A DNA stretch of 64,000 nt from Bradyrhizobium nanningense (GCF_004114535.1 NZ_LBJC01000014.1:307737-371736), one strand, 5' to 3'; numbered from the stretch's first letter, positions 8,099-18,577 are shown. Made by a program: numbers and translations. The notes: generated from the letters alone by a model not told the origin.

Positions 8099-9468
8099 GC
8101 ACGATCGCAATTTTCGGCAGCTATGTGCTGTCGCGGAAAGATGGCGCGCAGGACGTGCTGCGCGACCACTGGGTTCTGATCGAAGGCAAGACAATCGCCG
8201 CGGTCACGCCGGACAAGCCGCGCGCGGATCGGGTCTACGACCGTCCCGGCCGCTTCGTGCTGCCGGGCCTGCTCAATCTGCACAATCACTGCTTCTCCGA
8301 GGCCGTGGCGCGCAGCCATACCGAGGACGGCAACGGCCGCAAGAACAACCAGAGCATCGTTTACACCGTGCTGCTGCCGCTGACCAAGCGCGGCGCCGAG
8401 ATCCTGTCGGCCGAAGAACGCATGGCGGTGGCGCGGCTCGGCATCCTCCAGCTGCTCAAGGGCGGCGCCACCACGGCGATGGAGCCGTTCCGCAATTCGA
8501 TTCCGGAAATGTTCGACGCGGCGGAAGAGATGGGCATCCGCTTCTACGGCGCGCCCTATCTGTTCTCGACGTCGGACGCCAAGGCCGGCCCCGACGGTGT
8601 GGTGCGCTATTCCGGCGATGACGGCGCCGCCGACTTGGCGACATGGGATGCGCTCTACCAGCGCTGGAACGATCGCGGCGACGGCCGCATCGGCCTCGCC
8701 ATGAGCCCGCATGCCACCGACACCTGCGGCCCGGATCTGCTGAAGGCCTGCGCGACGCGGGCGCGCGAGCTCGGCGTTCCCATCACCACGCACATGGCGC
8801 AGAGCCGCGCCGAGGTCGAGACCATCGGCAAGCGCTACGGCGGCCGCACGCCGGCGCAGTACCTGGACTGGCTCGGCCTGCTGGCGCCTGACCTGATGGC
8901 GGCGCACTGCATGTTCAGCAGCGACGACGATCTCAAGCTGATGGCCGCGCGCGGCATGACCGTTCTGAATTGCCCGCGCGTGTTCGCGCGCGCCGGCGTC
9001 ACCGCGGCGTTCAGCCGGTTCGCGGAGCACGGCGTGCGCACGGTGGTCGGCACCGACGGCTACAATATGGACCTGCTCGGCGAGCTCAACGCGGCGTCGT
9101 TGATCTCCAAGATCACCTCGGCGCGCCCTGACGTCGCGAACTCGCCCGAGTTGATCGAGGCGAACACGGCGGTGGCCGCCGACGTCATCAAGCGGCCGGA
9201 TCTCGGCCGGATCGAGCCGGGTGCAACCGCCGACCTCACCGTGGTCGATCTCACCCATCCGCATCTTCAGCCGTTGTTCGATCCGCGCCGCGCGCTGATC
9301 GCGCTCGCCAACCGCGCCAATGTCGATCAGGTGATCGTCGATGGCCGCGTGCTCATCGATGCCGGCCGCTATCTCGGCGCTGACGAAGCGGCGATCACGG
9401 TCGCGGGCACCGCCGCGATCGGCAAGATCTGGGATCTGCCGGAGGCGCAGGCGGCGTTCAACGGCTGA
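8095..9468 (+). CDS. Amidohydrolase family protein (cytosine deaminase/chlorohydrolase-like)
   Basis: Metal-dependent hydrolase of 457 aa with the TIM-barrel amidohydrolase pattern: His63 and His65 in NLHNHCFSE, His233 in TTHMAQS, His271 in AAHCMF and Asp321 in GTDGYNMD. This is the SsnA/TrzN/AtzB-like branch, which deaminates or dechlorinates N-heterocycles with one metal ion. No signal peptide is visible. It is translationally coupled to the binding protein upstream. In a cluster with carbamoylase and hydantoin racemase it probably deaminates or opens a nitrogen ring. A hydantoinase-like activity cannot be excluded, but the motif set favours the deaminase branch. Confidence 0.85.
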   Translation: MSTIAIFGSYVLSRKDGAQDVLRDHWVLIEGKTIAAVTPDKPRADRVYDRPGRFVLPGLLNLHNHCFSEAVARSHTEDGNGRKNNQSIVYTVLLPLTKRGAEILSAEERMAVARLGILQLLKGGATTAMEPFRNSIPEMFDAAEEMGIRFYGAPYLFSTSDAKAGPDGVVRYSGDDGAADLATWDALYQRWNDRGDGRIGLAMSPHATDTCGPDLLKACATRARELGVPITTHMAQSRAEVETIGKRYGGRTPAQYLDWLGLLAPDLMAAHCMFSSDDDLKLMAARGMTVLNCPRVFARAGVTAAFSRFAEHGVRTVVGTDGYNMDLLGELNAASLISKITSARPDVANSPELIEANTAVAADVIKRPDLGRIEPGATADLTVVDLTHPHLQPLFDPRRALIALANRANVDQVIVDGRVLIDAGRYLGADEAAITVAGTAAIGKIWDLPEAQAAFNG

Positions 9469-9493
9469 TTGTTCTGGCGAAGGAAGTGCGCTC

Positions 9494-9515
9494 CCTCTCC
9501 CGCAAGCGGGAGAGG
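9494..9515. repeat. Single-stem copy of the CCTCTCCCGC palindromic repeat
   Basis: A 22-base near-perfect palindrome (CCTCTCCCGC-AA-GCGGGAGAGG) lies between the convergent amidohydrolase and LysR genes. It is the same family as 6340-6456 and 18618-18735. Its position between converging stops would suit a transcription-end or supercoiling role, but it lacks a T-tract. Confidence 0.8.
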
Positions 9516-9561
9516 TTGCAGCGACCCTGCGGCCGGATCGTCCGACCCAAGAGCATTCGGC

Positions 9562-10461
9562 CTAATCGTCGAATTCGGCGAGCGCCTTGCGCATGGTCTC
9601 GACCAGGTCCAGCGCCACCGGCGAGGGACTGCGCTGCGCCGGGAAGACGGCGGAGAATTCGAAGTCAATGCGTGGCAGGAAGCGACGCGCGACCACGCCG
9701 CGGGTGGAGAATTCCCTCGCGGTGAAAGGGTCGCAGATCGCGACGCCAAGCCCTGACGACACCATGCCACACATGATCTCCGACAACGTGGTCTCGACCC
9801 TGAGCACGCGGCGGACCTCGTGACGATTGAACACCTGGTCGACGAGATGCCGGCTCGATGATCCCGCCGACAATGAGATGAACGTCTCGCCTTCGAAATC
9901 GCGCGGCTCCAGGACGTCCTTCTCCGTAAGGCGATGACCTGTCGGCAGCACCGCGACGCGCGCGGGCGCCGGCAGTCGCAGGCTCGGCAGCCCGGAATGG
10001 GCGATCGGCACCTCGGCAAAGCCGATGTCGCATTGATTGTTCAGAACCCAGTCGACCACGATCGGAGAGATCACGCCGAAGAAAGCAAGGTTGAGGTTCG
10101 GCCGCTCCTGCAGGAAGTGTCCGGCCAGGCGCGGCAGATAGCCGTTCGCAAGCGCCGGCAGCGCGGCGATGCGCAGCGAGCCGGTGCGGCGGCCGCGGAT
10201 TTCCTCGGCCGCCGCACTGATGCGTTCGAGGCCGACGAACGAGCGCTCGACCTCGGTATAGAGCGCCATCGCCGCCGCGGTCGGCACGAGGCCGGTGCCG
10301 CGCCGCTCGAACAGCTCCATTTTCAACAGGGCCTGGAGGTCGCGCAGCAACCGGCTGACCGCGGGCTGCGTCACCACCATCAGCTTCGCAGCCTCCGTGA
10401 CGCTGCCGGTCAGCATCATCGCGCGGAAGGCCTCCACCTGCCGCGAATTGATCCGCGCCAT
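9562..10461 (-). CDS. LysR-family transcriptional regulator
   Basis: Regulator of 299 aa with the LysR winged helix-turn-helix at the N-terminus (MARINSRQVEAFRAMMLTGS, then VTQPAVSRLLRDLQ) and a substrate-binding co-inducer domain after about residue 90. I chose the ATG at 10459-10461 because the canonical LysR start follows it immediately; an upstream TTG at 10473 would add only four residues. It is divergent from the polyamine-type ABC transporter operon at 10735. By the usual LysR arrangement it probably senses the substrate of that operon and controls it. The 273-base intergenic region contains an inverted repeat at 10580-10601 that could be its operator. Confidence 0.93.
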   Translation of the reverse strand: MARINSRQVEAFRAMMLTGSVTEAAKLMVVTQPAVSRLLRDLQALLKMELFERRGTGLVPTAAAMALYTEVERSFVGLERISAAAEEIRGRRTGSLRIAALPALANGYLPRLAGHFLQERPNLNLAFFGVISPIVVDWVLNNQCDIGFAEVPIAHSGLPSLRLPAPARVAVLPTGHRLTEKDVLEPRDFEGETFISLSAGSSSRHLVDQVFNRHEVRRVLRVETTLSEIMCGMVSSGLGVAICDPFTAREFSTRGVVARRFLPRIDFEFSAVFPAQRSPSPVALDLVETMRKALAEFDD

Positions 10462-10579
10462 CCCGCAATCCAATCATAACATTTCGGCATGCAGAGGGTG
10501 CCATTATTCATTGGACGATGGAAGTATACGTCTGCGATCTTTTTCATCAGAGCTGGAGCCAGCTCGCATTTTCGGCAGA

Positions 10580-10601
10580 TTGGAGGGGTTCAAACCTCCA
10601 A
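10580..10601. promoter_or_regulatory. Inverted repeat, possible LysR operator
   Basis: TTGGAGG (10580-10586) and CCTCCAA (10595-10601) form 7-bp arms around 8 bases, in the shared region between the LysR gene and the transporter operon. LysR sites are typically interrupted dyads in this position. The assignment is inferred from location and symmetry only. Confidence 0.35.
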
Positions 10602-10734
10602 ATCGCGCCAAAACCCGCCGAACAGGGGCCGGAGCCCTGGTCTGAGAGGGATTTGCGCGGAAGGAAATGCGGAAGGCGCCCCGGCCGGAGACTTGTCGGC
10701 ACGTCACCTCATTCCGGTATGGAGATCGGTCCAC

Positions 10735-11769
10735 ATGAAGACTTTTCGCCTTCTGACCGCGGTCAGCATCGCAGCGCTCATTGCCGCCCCGTCAGCCGCC
10801 TCGGCCCAGCAAAAGACTCTCTACGTCGCCGGCTATGGCGGCTCGTTCGAGAAGACCATCCGCGACGAAGTAGTCCCAGCCTTCGAGAAGGAGAACGGCG
10901 TCAAGGTCGAATACGTCGCCGGCAACTCCACCGACACGCTGGCCAAGCTGCAGGCGCAGAAGGGCAACCAGCAGATCGACGTCGCCATCGTCGATGACGG
11001 CCCGATGTACCAGGCGATCCAGCTCGGCTTCTGCGGCAAGCTCGATGGCCTGCCCGCCGATCTCTACGACGCCGCGCGCTTCAAGGACGATCGTGCCGTC
11101 GCCATCGGTATCGTCGCGACCGGCCTGATGTACAACACCAAGGTGTTCAAGGAGAAAGGCTGGGCGCCGCCGACCTCCTGGAACGACCTGAAGGACACGA
11201 AATACGCCAAGCAGCTCGTGATCCCGCCGATCAACAACACTTACGGTCTCGAAGCGCTGGTGATGTTGTCGAAGATGAACGGCGGCGGCGAGACCAACGT
11301 CGATTCCGGCTTCAAGATCTTCAAGGAACAGATCAATCCGAACGTGCTCGCCTATGAGCCGTCGCCCGGCAAGATGACCGAGCTGTTCCAGTCCGGTCAG
11401 GCCGTGATCGCGGTGTGGGGGACCGGCCGCGTGCAGAGCTTTGCCAATACCGGCTTCCCCGTCGACTTCGTCTATCCCAAGGAAGGCGCTGCGACGCTGC
11501 TGACGACGGCGTGTCCGATCGCCAAGCCCAATGCCTCGCCGCTGGCGGCAAGCTTCGTCAAGATGCTGCTCGATCCAAAAATCCAGCTCGTGATGCTGAA
11601 GGATTACGGCTACGGCCCGGTGCTGAAATCGCTGGTGATCCCGCCCGAGCTCGGCAAGATGGCGCCGATCGGCGAGCGCGCGGCAAAGCTCTACAATCCG
11701 GACTGGACCGTCATCAACGAGAAGCGCGAGGAGTGGACCAAGCGCTGGAATCGCGAGGTCGAGCGCTGA
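10735..11769 (+). CDS. ABC transporter substrate-binding protein, spermidine/putrescine (PotD) type
   Basis: Periplasmic solute-binding protein of 344 aa with a Sec signal peptide (about residues 1-24, ending PSAASA) and the extracellular solute-binding family 1/8 fold typical of polyamine-type importers (LYVAGYGGSFEKTIRDEV at the mature N-terminus). GGAG at 10721-10724 lies about ten bases before the ATG. It is the first gene of a run of closely spaced genes to 18577. The ligand is likely an amine, opine or imino acid, judging from the dehydrogenase genes downstream. No feature identifies the exact ligand. Confidence 0.9.
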   Translation: MKTFRLLTAVSIAALIAAPSAASAQQKTLYVAGYGGSFEKTIRDEVVPAFEKENGVKVEYVAGNSTDTLAKLQAQKGNQQIDVAIVDDGPMYQAIQLGFCGKLDGLPADLYDAARFKDDRAVAIGIVATGLMYNTKVFKEKGWAPPTSWNDLKDTKYAKQLVIPPINNTYGLEALVMLSKMNGGGETNVDSGFKIFKEQINPNVLAYEPSPGKMTELFQSGQAVIAVWGTGRVQSFANTGFPVDFVYPKEGAATLLTTACPIAKPNASPLAASFVKMLLDPKIQLVMLKDYGYGPVLKSLVIPPELGKMAPIGERAAKLYNPDWTVINEKREEWTKRWNREVER

Positions 11770-11793
11770 TCTGATCGTTTGCGGAGACAGCGC

Positions 11794-12830
<1,037 letters not shown>

Positions 12831-12834
<4 letters not shown>

Positions 12835-13706
12835 GCATGGCCGCCGAGGAGCGCAGTGTACGTGCACCGTGGGCACTGACGGCGCCCGCCCTGATACTGT
12901 TCGTCGGCGTGCTGCTGATTCCGCTGGCGATGACGGTGATGCTGTCGTTCCACGATTGGGGCCAGTACAAGGGCATCGAGCCGGTCTTCATCCTCAAGAA
13001 CTGGCACGAGATCGCGACCGATCCCTATTACGCCGAAATGTTCTGGCGGACGTTTCGCATTGCGATCCTGACCACGCTGCTCACGGCGCTGCTCGGGGCA
13101 CCCGAAGCCTATATCCTCAACCGCATGAGTGGCCGCTGGAAGAGTTTTTTCCTGCTGGTCATTCTCGGCCCGCTGCTGATCTCCGTGGTGGCGCGTACGC
13201 TCGGCTGGGCGCTTCTGTTCGGCGGCAACAACGGCCTCGTCAACAAGCTCTTGATGTCGCTGGGCGCGATCCGCTCGCCGATCCCCTTCATGTTCACCGA
13301 AACCGGCATGGTGGTCGCGCTCGCGCATGTGATGATGCCGTTCATGGTGCTCTCGGTGTGGGCGGCATTGCAGCGGCTCGATCCGCAGATCGAGAATGCC
13401 GCGATGTCGCTCGGCGCCGGCCCCGTCACCATCATTCGCCGCATCATCATGCCGCAGATCATGCCGGGCGTGCTGTCGGGCGCCATCATCGTGTTCTCGC
13501 TCTCGGCCAGCGCCTTCGCGACACCCGCGATCATCGGCGGCCGCCGGCTCAAGGTTGCTGCGACCCTTGCCTATGACGAATTCCTCAACACCCTGAACTG
13601 GCCGCTCGGGGCGGCGGTCGCGACGCTCCTGCTGGTCGCACTGGTCTTGATCGTTGTCGGCAGCAACGCGCTGATCGAGCGGCGCTATGCGGAGGTGTTC
13701 CGATGA
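12831..13706 (+). CDS. ABC transporter permease, PotB type
   Basis: Inner-membrane permease of 291 aa with about six hydrophobic segments and the EAA-type coupling motif ENAAMSLGAGPVTIIRRIIM. It starts at an ATG overlapping the stop of the ATPase gene and overlaps the second permease in the same way, so the two permeases are probably made in equal amounts and pair as a heterodimer, as in PotBC systems. Variable-length periplasmic segments give no ligand information. Confidence 0.93.
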
Positions 13707-14509
13707 GACGGAATGGCCCGCTCGCGCTGATCTTCCACACCATCTTCGTGGTCGTGATGGTGGCGCCGATCCTGGTGGTCTGCCTGGTCGCGTTCACGCC
13801 CGAAGGCTTCCTGTCGCTGCCGACCAACGGTTTCTCCTTGCGCTGGTTCAGGACCATCGCGAACTATCCCGAATTCATTCACGCCTTTTGGGTCAGCCTT
13901 GGGTTAGGGGCGCTCTCGTCGTTCGTCGCGCTGCTGTTCGCGGTGCCGGCGGCGCTCGCGATCGCGCGCTATCGCTTCCGCGGACGCGATGCGCTGGCGG
14001 CGCTGTTCCTGTCGCCCTTGATGATCCCGCATGTCGTGCTCGGCATTGCCTTCCTGCGCTTCTTCACCTCGGCAGGACTCGGTGGCAGTTTTGCCGCGCT
14101 GATCATCGCCCATGTCATCATCGTGTTTCCGTTCGCGCTGCGGCTGACCTTGGCGGCGGCGACAGGCATGGACCGTACGGTCGAGATGGCAGCGGTCTCG
14201 CTCGGCGCTGGCGGCTGGACGCTGTTTCGCCGCGTGTCGCTGCCGCTGATCCTGCCCGGCGTCATCAGTGGCTGGGCGCTGGCCTTCATCCAGTCCTTTG
14301 ACGATCTCACCATGACCGTCTTCCTCGCCGCGCCCGGCACCGAGACGTTGCCGGTGCGCATGTTCCTTTATATCCAGGACAACATCGATCCGCTGGTGAC
14401 GTCGGTCTCGGCCTGCGTGATCGCTGTGACCATGACCGCCCTCATTCTGCTCGACCGCTTCTACGGGCTCGACCGCGTGCTCGCCGGCAAGGGCGATACG
14501 GGGCGATAG
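13703..14509 (+). CDS. ABC transporter permease, PotC type
   Basis: Second membrane subunit, 268 aa, with typical PotC-like hydrophobic segments and the motif EMAAVSLGAGGWTLFRRVSL. It starts inside the previous stop (ATGA). The next gene begins nine bases downstream with a good AGGAG, so transport and oxidation genes are very likely in one transcript. Confidence 0.93.
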   Translation: MRRNGPLALIFHTIFVVVMVAPILVVCLVAFTPEGFLSLPTNGFSLRWFRTIANYPEFIHAFWVSLGLGALSSFVALLFAVPAALAIARYRFRGRDALAALFLSPLMIPHVVLGIAFLRFFTSAGLGGSFAALIIAHVIIVFPFALRLTLAAATGMDRTVEMAAVSLGAGGWTLFRRVSLPLILPGVISGWALAFIQSFDDLTMTVFLAAPGTETLPVRMFLYIQDNIDPLVTSVSACVIAVTMTALILLDRFYGLDRVLAGKGDTGR

Positions 14510-14517
14510 GAGAACTT

Positions 14518-15714
14518 ATGTCCAAAGCGTTTTCGAGCGAAGTGGGCGCCGGTTCGCGTGAAGAAAACGCGTCCAGACAAAAATCAGACTACGACGTCGC
14601 CGTCGTCGGCGGCGGGCTGCTCGGCTCCGCGATAGCCTGGGGCCTCGGCCGGCTCGGCAAGAAGGTCGCCGTGCTCGACGAAGGCGATATCACCAAGCGC
14701 GCCTCGCGCGCGAACTTCGCGCTGGTGTGGGTGCAGAGCAAGGGGCTCGGCATGCCCGCCTATACGGTGTGGACCGTGCAGGCGTCGCAGGCATGGAGTC
14801 GGCTGGCGTCCGAGCTGAAGCAGCAGACCGGTCTCGACGTCTGCCTGCAGCAGAATGGCGGCTTTCACCTCACCCTCGGCGATGACGAATTCGGCCAGCG
14901 CACCGACCTCGTCAAGCGGATGCACAACCAGGCCGGCGCGGCCGACTACAAGATGGAGATGCTCTCGGCGTCCGACGTGAAGAAGTCGCTGCCGCTGATC
15001 GGCCCCGAGGTCTCCGGCGGCAGCTATTGTCCGCTCGACGGTCACGTCAATTCGCTGCGCACCTTCCGCGCGTTCCACACCGGCTTCAGGGCGTTCGGCA
15101 TCGACTATTTCCCGGAGCGGCCGGTGTCCGCGATCAGCAAGAGCGGCGGCGAATTCCGCCTGACCACGCCGAAGGGCGAACTGCGCGCCGCAAAAATCGT
15201 GCTCGCCGCCGGCAACGCCAACCAGACGCTGGCGCCGATGGTCGGCCTCTTTGCTCCGATGGGCCCGACCCGCGGCCAGATCGTGGTGACCGAGCGCACC
15301 ATGCCGTTCCTGCCGCACCCACTGACCACGATCCGCCAGACCGACGAAGGCACGGTGATGATCGGCGACAGCAAGGAGGACGAGCTGGACGATCGCGCGC
15401 TGAAGCATTCGATCAGCGCGGTGATGACAGATCGTGCGCAACGCATGTTCCCGCATCTGTCGCGGCTCAACGTGATCAGGAGCTGGGCCGGCATCCGCGT
15501 GATGCCGCAGGATGGTTTTCCGATCTACGACCAGTCGGAGACGCATCCCGGCGCCTTCGTCGCCTGCTGCCATTCCGGGGTGACGCTCGCCTCCAACCAC
15601 GCTTTCGAGATCGCGCGCATGGTCGCGCAGGGCGCGCTCGAGCCCGAGCTGGTCGGCGCGTTCTCGGCCAGCCGCTTCGGCGGCGCCGGCGCGGCGAACG
15701 ACAGCGGCTACTAA
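14518..15714 (+). CDS. FAD-dependent oxidoreductase, D-amino acid/glycine oxidase (DAO) family
   Basis: Protein of 398 aa with an N-terminal dinucleotide-binding motif VGGGLLGSAIAWGLG (residues about 29-43) and the DAO-family C-terminal segment SWAGIRVMPQDGFPIYDQ. Such enzymes oxidise secondary or primary amines of amino acids (sarcosine, proline derivatives, opines, D-amino acids) with FAD. It is followed by a small 2Fe-2S protein and an FAD/NAD(P)/2Fe-2S subunit. That set matches known heterotrimeric dehydrogenases (opine oxidase, D-hydroxyproline dehydrogenase, HcnABC). AGGAG sits seven bases before the ATG. The first 20 residues before the Rossmann fold are polar and look variable. Confidence 0.9.
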   Translation: MSKAFSSEVGAGSREENASRQKSDYDVAVVGGGLLGSAIAWGLGRLGKKVAVLDEGDITKRASRANFALVWVQSKGLGMPAYTVWTVQASQAWSRLASELKQQTGLDVCLQQNGGFHLTLGDDEFGQRTDLVKRMHNQAGAADYKMEMLSASDVKKSLPLIGPEVSGGSYCPLDGHVNSLRTFRAFHTGFRAFGIDYFPERPVSAISKSGGEFRLTTPKGELRAAKIVLAAGNANQTLAPMVGLFAPMGPTRGQIVVTERTMPFLPHPLTTIRQTDEGTVMIGDSKEDELDDRALKHSISAVMTDRAQRMFPHLSRLNVIRSWAGIRVMPQDGFPIYDQSETHPGAFVACCHSGVTLASNHAFEIARMVAQGALEPELVGAFSASRFGGAGAANDSGY

Positions 15715-15741
15715 AGATATCAAGGAGCCAAGAGGCATCCC

Positions 15742-16038
15742 ATGTTTAAGCGATCCGAACAGGACAAGCGTCCGCAGCTGCAGATCTTCGTCGACGGCGT
15801 TGCCGTCGCGGCGCGCCAGGGCGACACCGTCTCAGCCGCGCTGCTGGCCTCCGGCTGCGACGCACGTCGCTCGACGGCGGTGAGCGGTGCGCCGCGCCTG
15901 CCTTATTGCATGATGGGCGTGTGCTTCGACTGCCTGGTCACCATCGATGGCGTCGGCAACCGGCAGGGCTGCCTCGTGCCCGTCGCCGAGGGCATGCAGA
16001 TCGAGATCCAGAAGGGCAAGCGGGAGATCGGAAGATGA
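15742..16038 (+). CDS. (2Fe-2S)-binding small subunit of a multi-subunit amine/amino-acid dehydrogenase
   Basis: Protein of 98 aa resembling the N-terminal ferredoxin-like module of sarcosine oxidase alpha and HcnA. Four cysteines are placed as expected for a plant-type 2Fe-2S cluster: Cys56, Cys61 and Cys64 in CMMGVCFDC, and Cys77. It would pass electrons between the FAD subunits. AAGGAG precedes the start and its stop overlaps the next gene (ATGA), so stoichiometric expression is likely. Confidence 0.9.
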   Translation: MFKRSEQDKRPQLQIFVDGVAVAARQGDTVSAALLASGCDARRSTAVSGAPRLPYCMMGVCFDCLVTIDGVGNRQGCLVPVAEGMQIEIQKGKREIGR

Positions 16039-17453
16039 CTGTGGCTCCCAAGCGCGAAGACTATGATGTCGTGGTGATCGGCGCGGGGCCTGCGGGCCTT
16101 GCCGCCGCTGCGACCTCCGCCGAAGCCGGCCTCTCGACGCTGCTGCTCGACGAGAACGTGGGCCCTGGCGGTCAGGTGTTCCGCGCCATCGCCTCGACGC
16201 CGGTGACCGACCGCAACCAACTCGGCGCGGATTATTGGGTTGGCGCCGATCTCGTGCAGTCCCTGCGAGCGAGCAGCGCCGAGGTGATTCATCGCGCGAC
16301 CGTCTGGAGCCTCGACCGCAACCTCGAGATCGCCGTCTCGCTTGGCGGCGCGTCCGCCTTCGTCAAGGCCAAGCGCGTGATCCTCGCGACCGGGGCGCTG
16401 GAGCGGCCGTTCCCGATTCCCGGCTGGACGTTGCCGGGCGTGATGACCGCCGGCGCGGCACAGACCATGCTGAAATCGTCGGCGCTGGTGCCGGACGGAC
16501 GCACCGTGATCGCAGGACAGGGGCCGCTGCTCTGGCTGCTCGCCGCGCAGATCCTTCGCCTTGGCGGCCGTATCGACCGCATTCTCGACACCACAGAGCG
16601 CGGCAATTATTTCGCGGCACTGCCGCATGCCTTCGCCTTCCTGACCTCGCCCTATTTCGCCAAGGGCCTGTCGATGATGCGCGAGGTCAAGGCGAAGGTG
16701 CAGGTTGTCTCCGGCGTCACCGAGCTCTCGGCCTCGGGTGACGGTCAGCTCGCCAGCGTGAGCTATGTCGCGGGCGGTAGGCGCGAGACCATTCCCGCCG
16801 ATCTGCTCTTGCTGCATCAAGGCGTGGTGCCCAACGTCAATCTGGCGATGGCGGCCGGCGTCGAGCATCGCTGGGACGACCTGCAACTCTGCTGGTCTCC
16901 GGTGCTCGATGCGAACGGCAACTCGTCGGTCGCGGGGATCGCGATCGCCGGCGATGGCGCCGGCATCGGCGGCGCGAATGCTGCCGTGGTGCGCGGGCGG
17001 ATCGCGGCGCGCGCGGCGGTGGAAGCCCTGGCGCCGGCGGCCGCTGCAAAGCTGCCCGCGATGGCAACGCTCCGTTCCGATCTCGCCAAGGCCGAGCGCG
17101 GCCGCGTCTTCCTCGACACGCTGTTCCGGCCGGCACCGCAGTTCCGGATTCCCTCGGGCGATACCATCGTGTGCCGCTGCGAAGAGGTGACCGCCAAGGA
17201 TGTGCTCGATTCCGTCGCGATCGGCGCGACCGGGCCGAACCAGCTCAAGGCCTATCGCCGCACCGGCATGGGTCCGTGCCAGGGCCGGCTCTGCGGCCTC
17301 ACCGTCACCGAGTTGATGGCGCAGGCGCGCGGCAAGACGCCGCAGGAGATCGGCTATTACCGGCTGCGCGCGCCGGTGAAGCCGATCACGCTCGCCGAGC
17401 TCGCAGCCGTTCCCAAGAGCGAGGCGGACGTCAAGGCGGTGGTGCGCGGATGA
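16035..17453 (+). CDS. FAD/NAD(P)-binding oxidoreductase subunit with C-terminal 2Fe-2S (BFD-like) domain
   Basis: Protein of 472 aa. It has a pyridine-nucleotide-disulphide-reductase-like N-terminus (VVIGAGPAGLAAAATSAEAG at about residues 11-30), a central NAD-binding region, and a C-terminal iron-sulphur module with Cys380 and Cys382 in CRCEEVTAKDV and Cys415 and Cys420 in GPCQGRLCG. This matches HcnB/OoxA-type subunits. Translation from ATG 16035 is chosen because it overlaps the stop of the 2Fe-2S gene; a longer reading upstream lies out of frame over that gene. It probably receives electrons from substrate oxidation by one of the neighbouring DAO-family subunits. Confidence 0.92.
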   Translation: MTVAPKREDYDVVVIGAGPAGLAAAATSAEAGLSTLLLDENVGPGGQVFRAIASTPVTDRNQLGADYWVGADLVQSLRASSAEVIHRATVWSLDRNLEIAVSLGGASAFVKAKRVILATGALERPFPIPGWTLPGVMTAGAAQTMLKSSALVPDGRTVIAGQGPLLWLLAAQILRLGGRIDRILDTTERGNYFAALPHAFAFLTSPYFAKGLSMMREVKAKVQVVSGVTELSASGDGQLASVSYVAGGRRETIPADLLLLHQGVVPNVNLAMAAGVEHRWDDLQLCWSPVLDANGNSSVAGIAIAGDGAGIGGANAAVVRGRIAARAAVEALAPAAAAKLPAMATLRSDLAKAERGRVFLDTLFRPAPQFRIPSGDTIVCRCEEVTAKDVLDSVAIGATGPNQLKAYRRTGMGPCQGRLCGLTVTELMAQARGKTPQEIGYYRLRAPVKPITLAELAAVPKSEADVKAVVRG

Positions 17454-18577
17454 CCACAAACGTGGATGCGATCGTCGTCGGCGGCGGCATCCACGGATGC
17501 TCGACTGCGCTGCATCTGTGCCTCGCCGGCCTGAAGCCGGTGCTGATCGAGAAGGACTATGCCGGCCGCCACGCTTCGGGAGTCAATGCCGGCGGGGTAC
17601 GCCAGCTTGCGCGGCACATTCCCGAGATTCCGCTGTCGATCCGTTCGATGGGGATCTGGGAGAAGATTTCGGAACTTGTCGACGACGATTGCAGCTTTGA
17701 AAGCTACGGCCAGGTGCTGGTCGCGGAGAACGAGGATGAGCTTGCGGTCTGCCGCGCGCGCGTCGCGGAGTTGAACGCGCTCGGCTTTACCCATGAAGAG
17801 CTGATCGATGCGGCTGAACTGCGGCGTCTCGTGCCGGCGGTCGCCCAGACCTGCCCCGGCGGCGTGGTCTCGCGCCGTGACGGCGCGGCCAATCCGGCGC
17901 AGACGACGACGGCGTTCCGGCGCAAGGCCGAGCACCTCGGCGCGACCGTACGCGAGGGCCTCGCCGCCTCCAACATCCGCCACCGTGATGGCCTCTGGCA
18001 TGTCGACGTCGGCCCTGAAATCTTTGCTGCGCCGGTACTCGTCAATGCCGCCGGTGCCTGGGCCGGCAAGATCGCGGCTGATCTCGGCGAGCCGGTGCCG
18101 GTCGAGACCGTGGCGCCGATGCTGATGATCACCTCGCGCGTGCCGCACTTCATCGACCCCGTCGTGATCCTGCGCGGCCGAAAGCTCTCCTTCAAACAAT
18201 TCAAGAACGGCACCGTGCTGATCGGCGGCGGCCATCTGGCAACGCCATACCAGGATCGCAACGAGACGGTGCTGGACTGGAAGAGTCTTGCGACCAGTGC
18301 GCGCACCGTGTTCGAGCTGTTCCCGGTGATGCGCAGCGCCACCATCGTGCGCGCCTGGGCCGGCATCGAAGCCAAGATGAAGGACGATATTCCCGTGTTC
18401 GGGCCGAGCAGCCGTCACAAGGGTCTCTATCATCAGTTCGGCTTCTCGCTGCACGGCTTCCAGCTCGGCCCCGGCGCGGGGGCCGTGATGGCCGAGCTGA
18501 TCGTCAACGGCGGCAGCCAGACGCGAATCAGCGATCTCGGCATCGACCGCTTCCATCCTTCCACGCTCCAGGGATGA
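17450..18577 (+). CDS. FAD-dependent oxidoreductase, DAO family, second copy
   Basis: Protein of 375 aa with the motif VGGGIHGCSTALHL near residue 9 and the C-terminal DAO segment RAWAGIEAKMKDDIPVFGP. It overlaps the preceding subunit gene (ATGA), which makes it the more likely catalytic beta subunit of the heterotrimer. The DAO gene at 14518 may be an alternative catalytic subunit or act in a second step. A histidine-rich end (HQFGFSLHGFQLGPGAG) is typical of sarcosine-oxidase-beta-like proteins. The substrate is unknown. Confidence 0.9.
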   Translation: MTTNVDAIVVGGGIHGCSTALHLCLAGLKPVLIEKDYAGRHASGVNAGGVRQLARHIPEIPLSIRSMGIWEKISELVDDDCSFESYGQVLVAENEDELAVCRARVAELNALGFTHEELIDAAELRRLVPAVAQTCPGGVVSRRDGAANPAQTTTAFRRKAEHLGATVREGLAASNIRHRDGLWHVDVGPEIFAAPVLVNAAGAWAGKIAADLGEPVPVETVAPMLMITSRVPHFIDPVVILRGRKLSFKQFKNGTVLIGGGHLATPYQDRNETVLDWKSLATSARTVFELFPVMRSATIVRAWAGIEAKMKDDIPVFGPSSRHKGLYHQFGFSLHGFQLGPGAGAVMAELIVNGGSQTRISDLGIDRFHPSTLQG

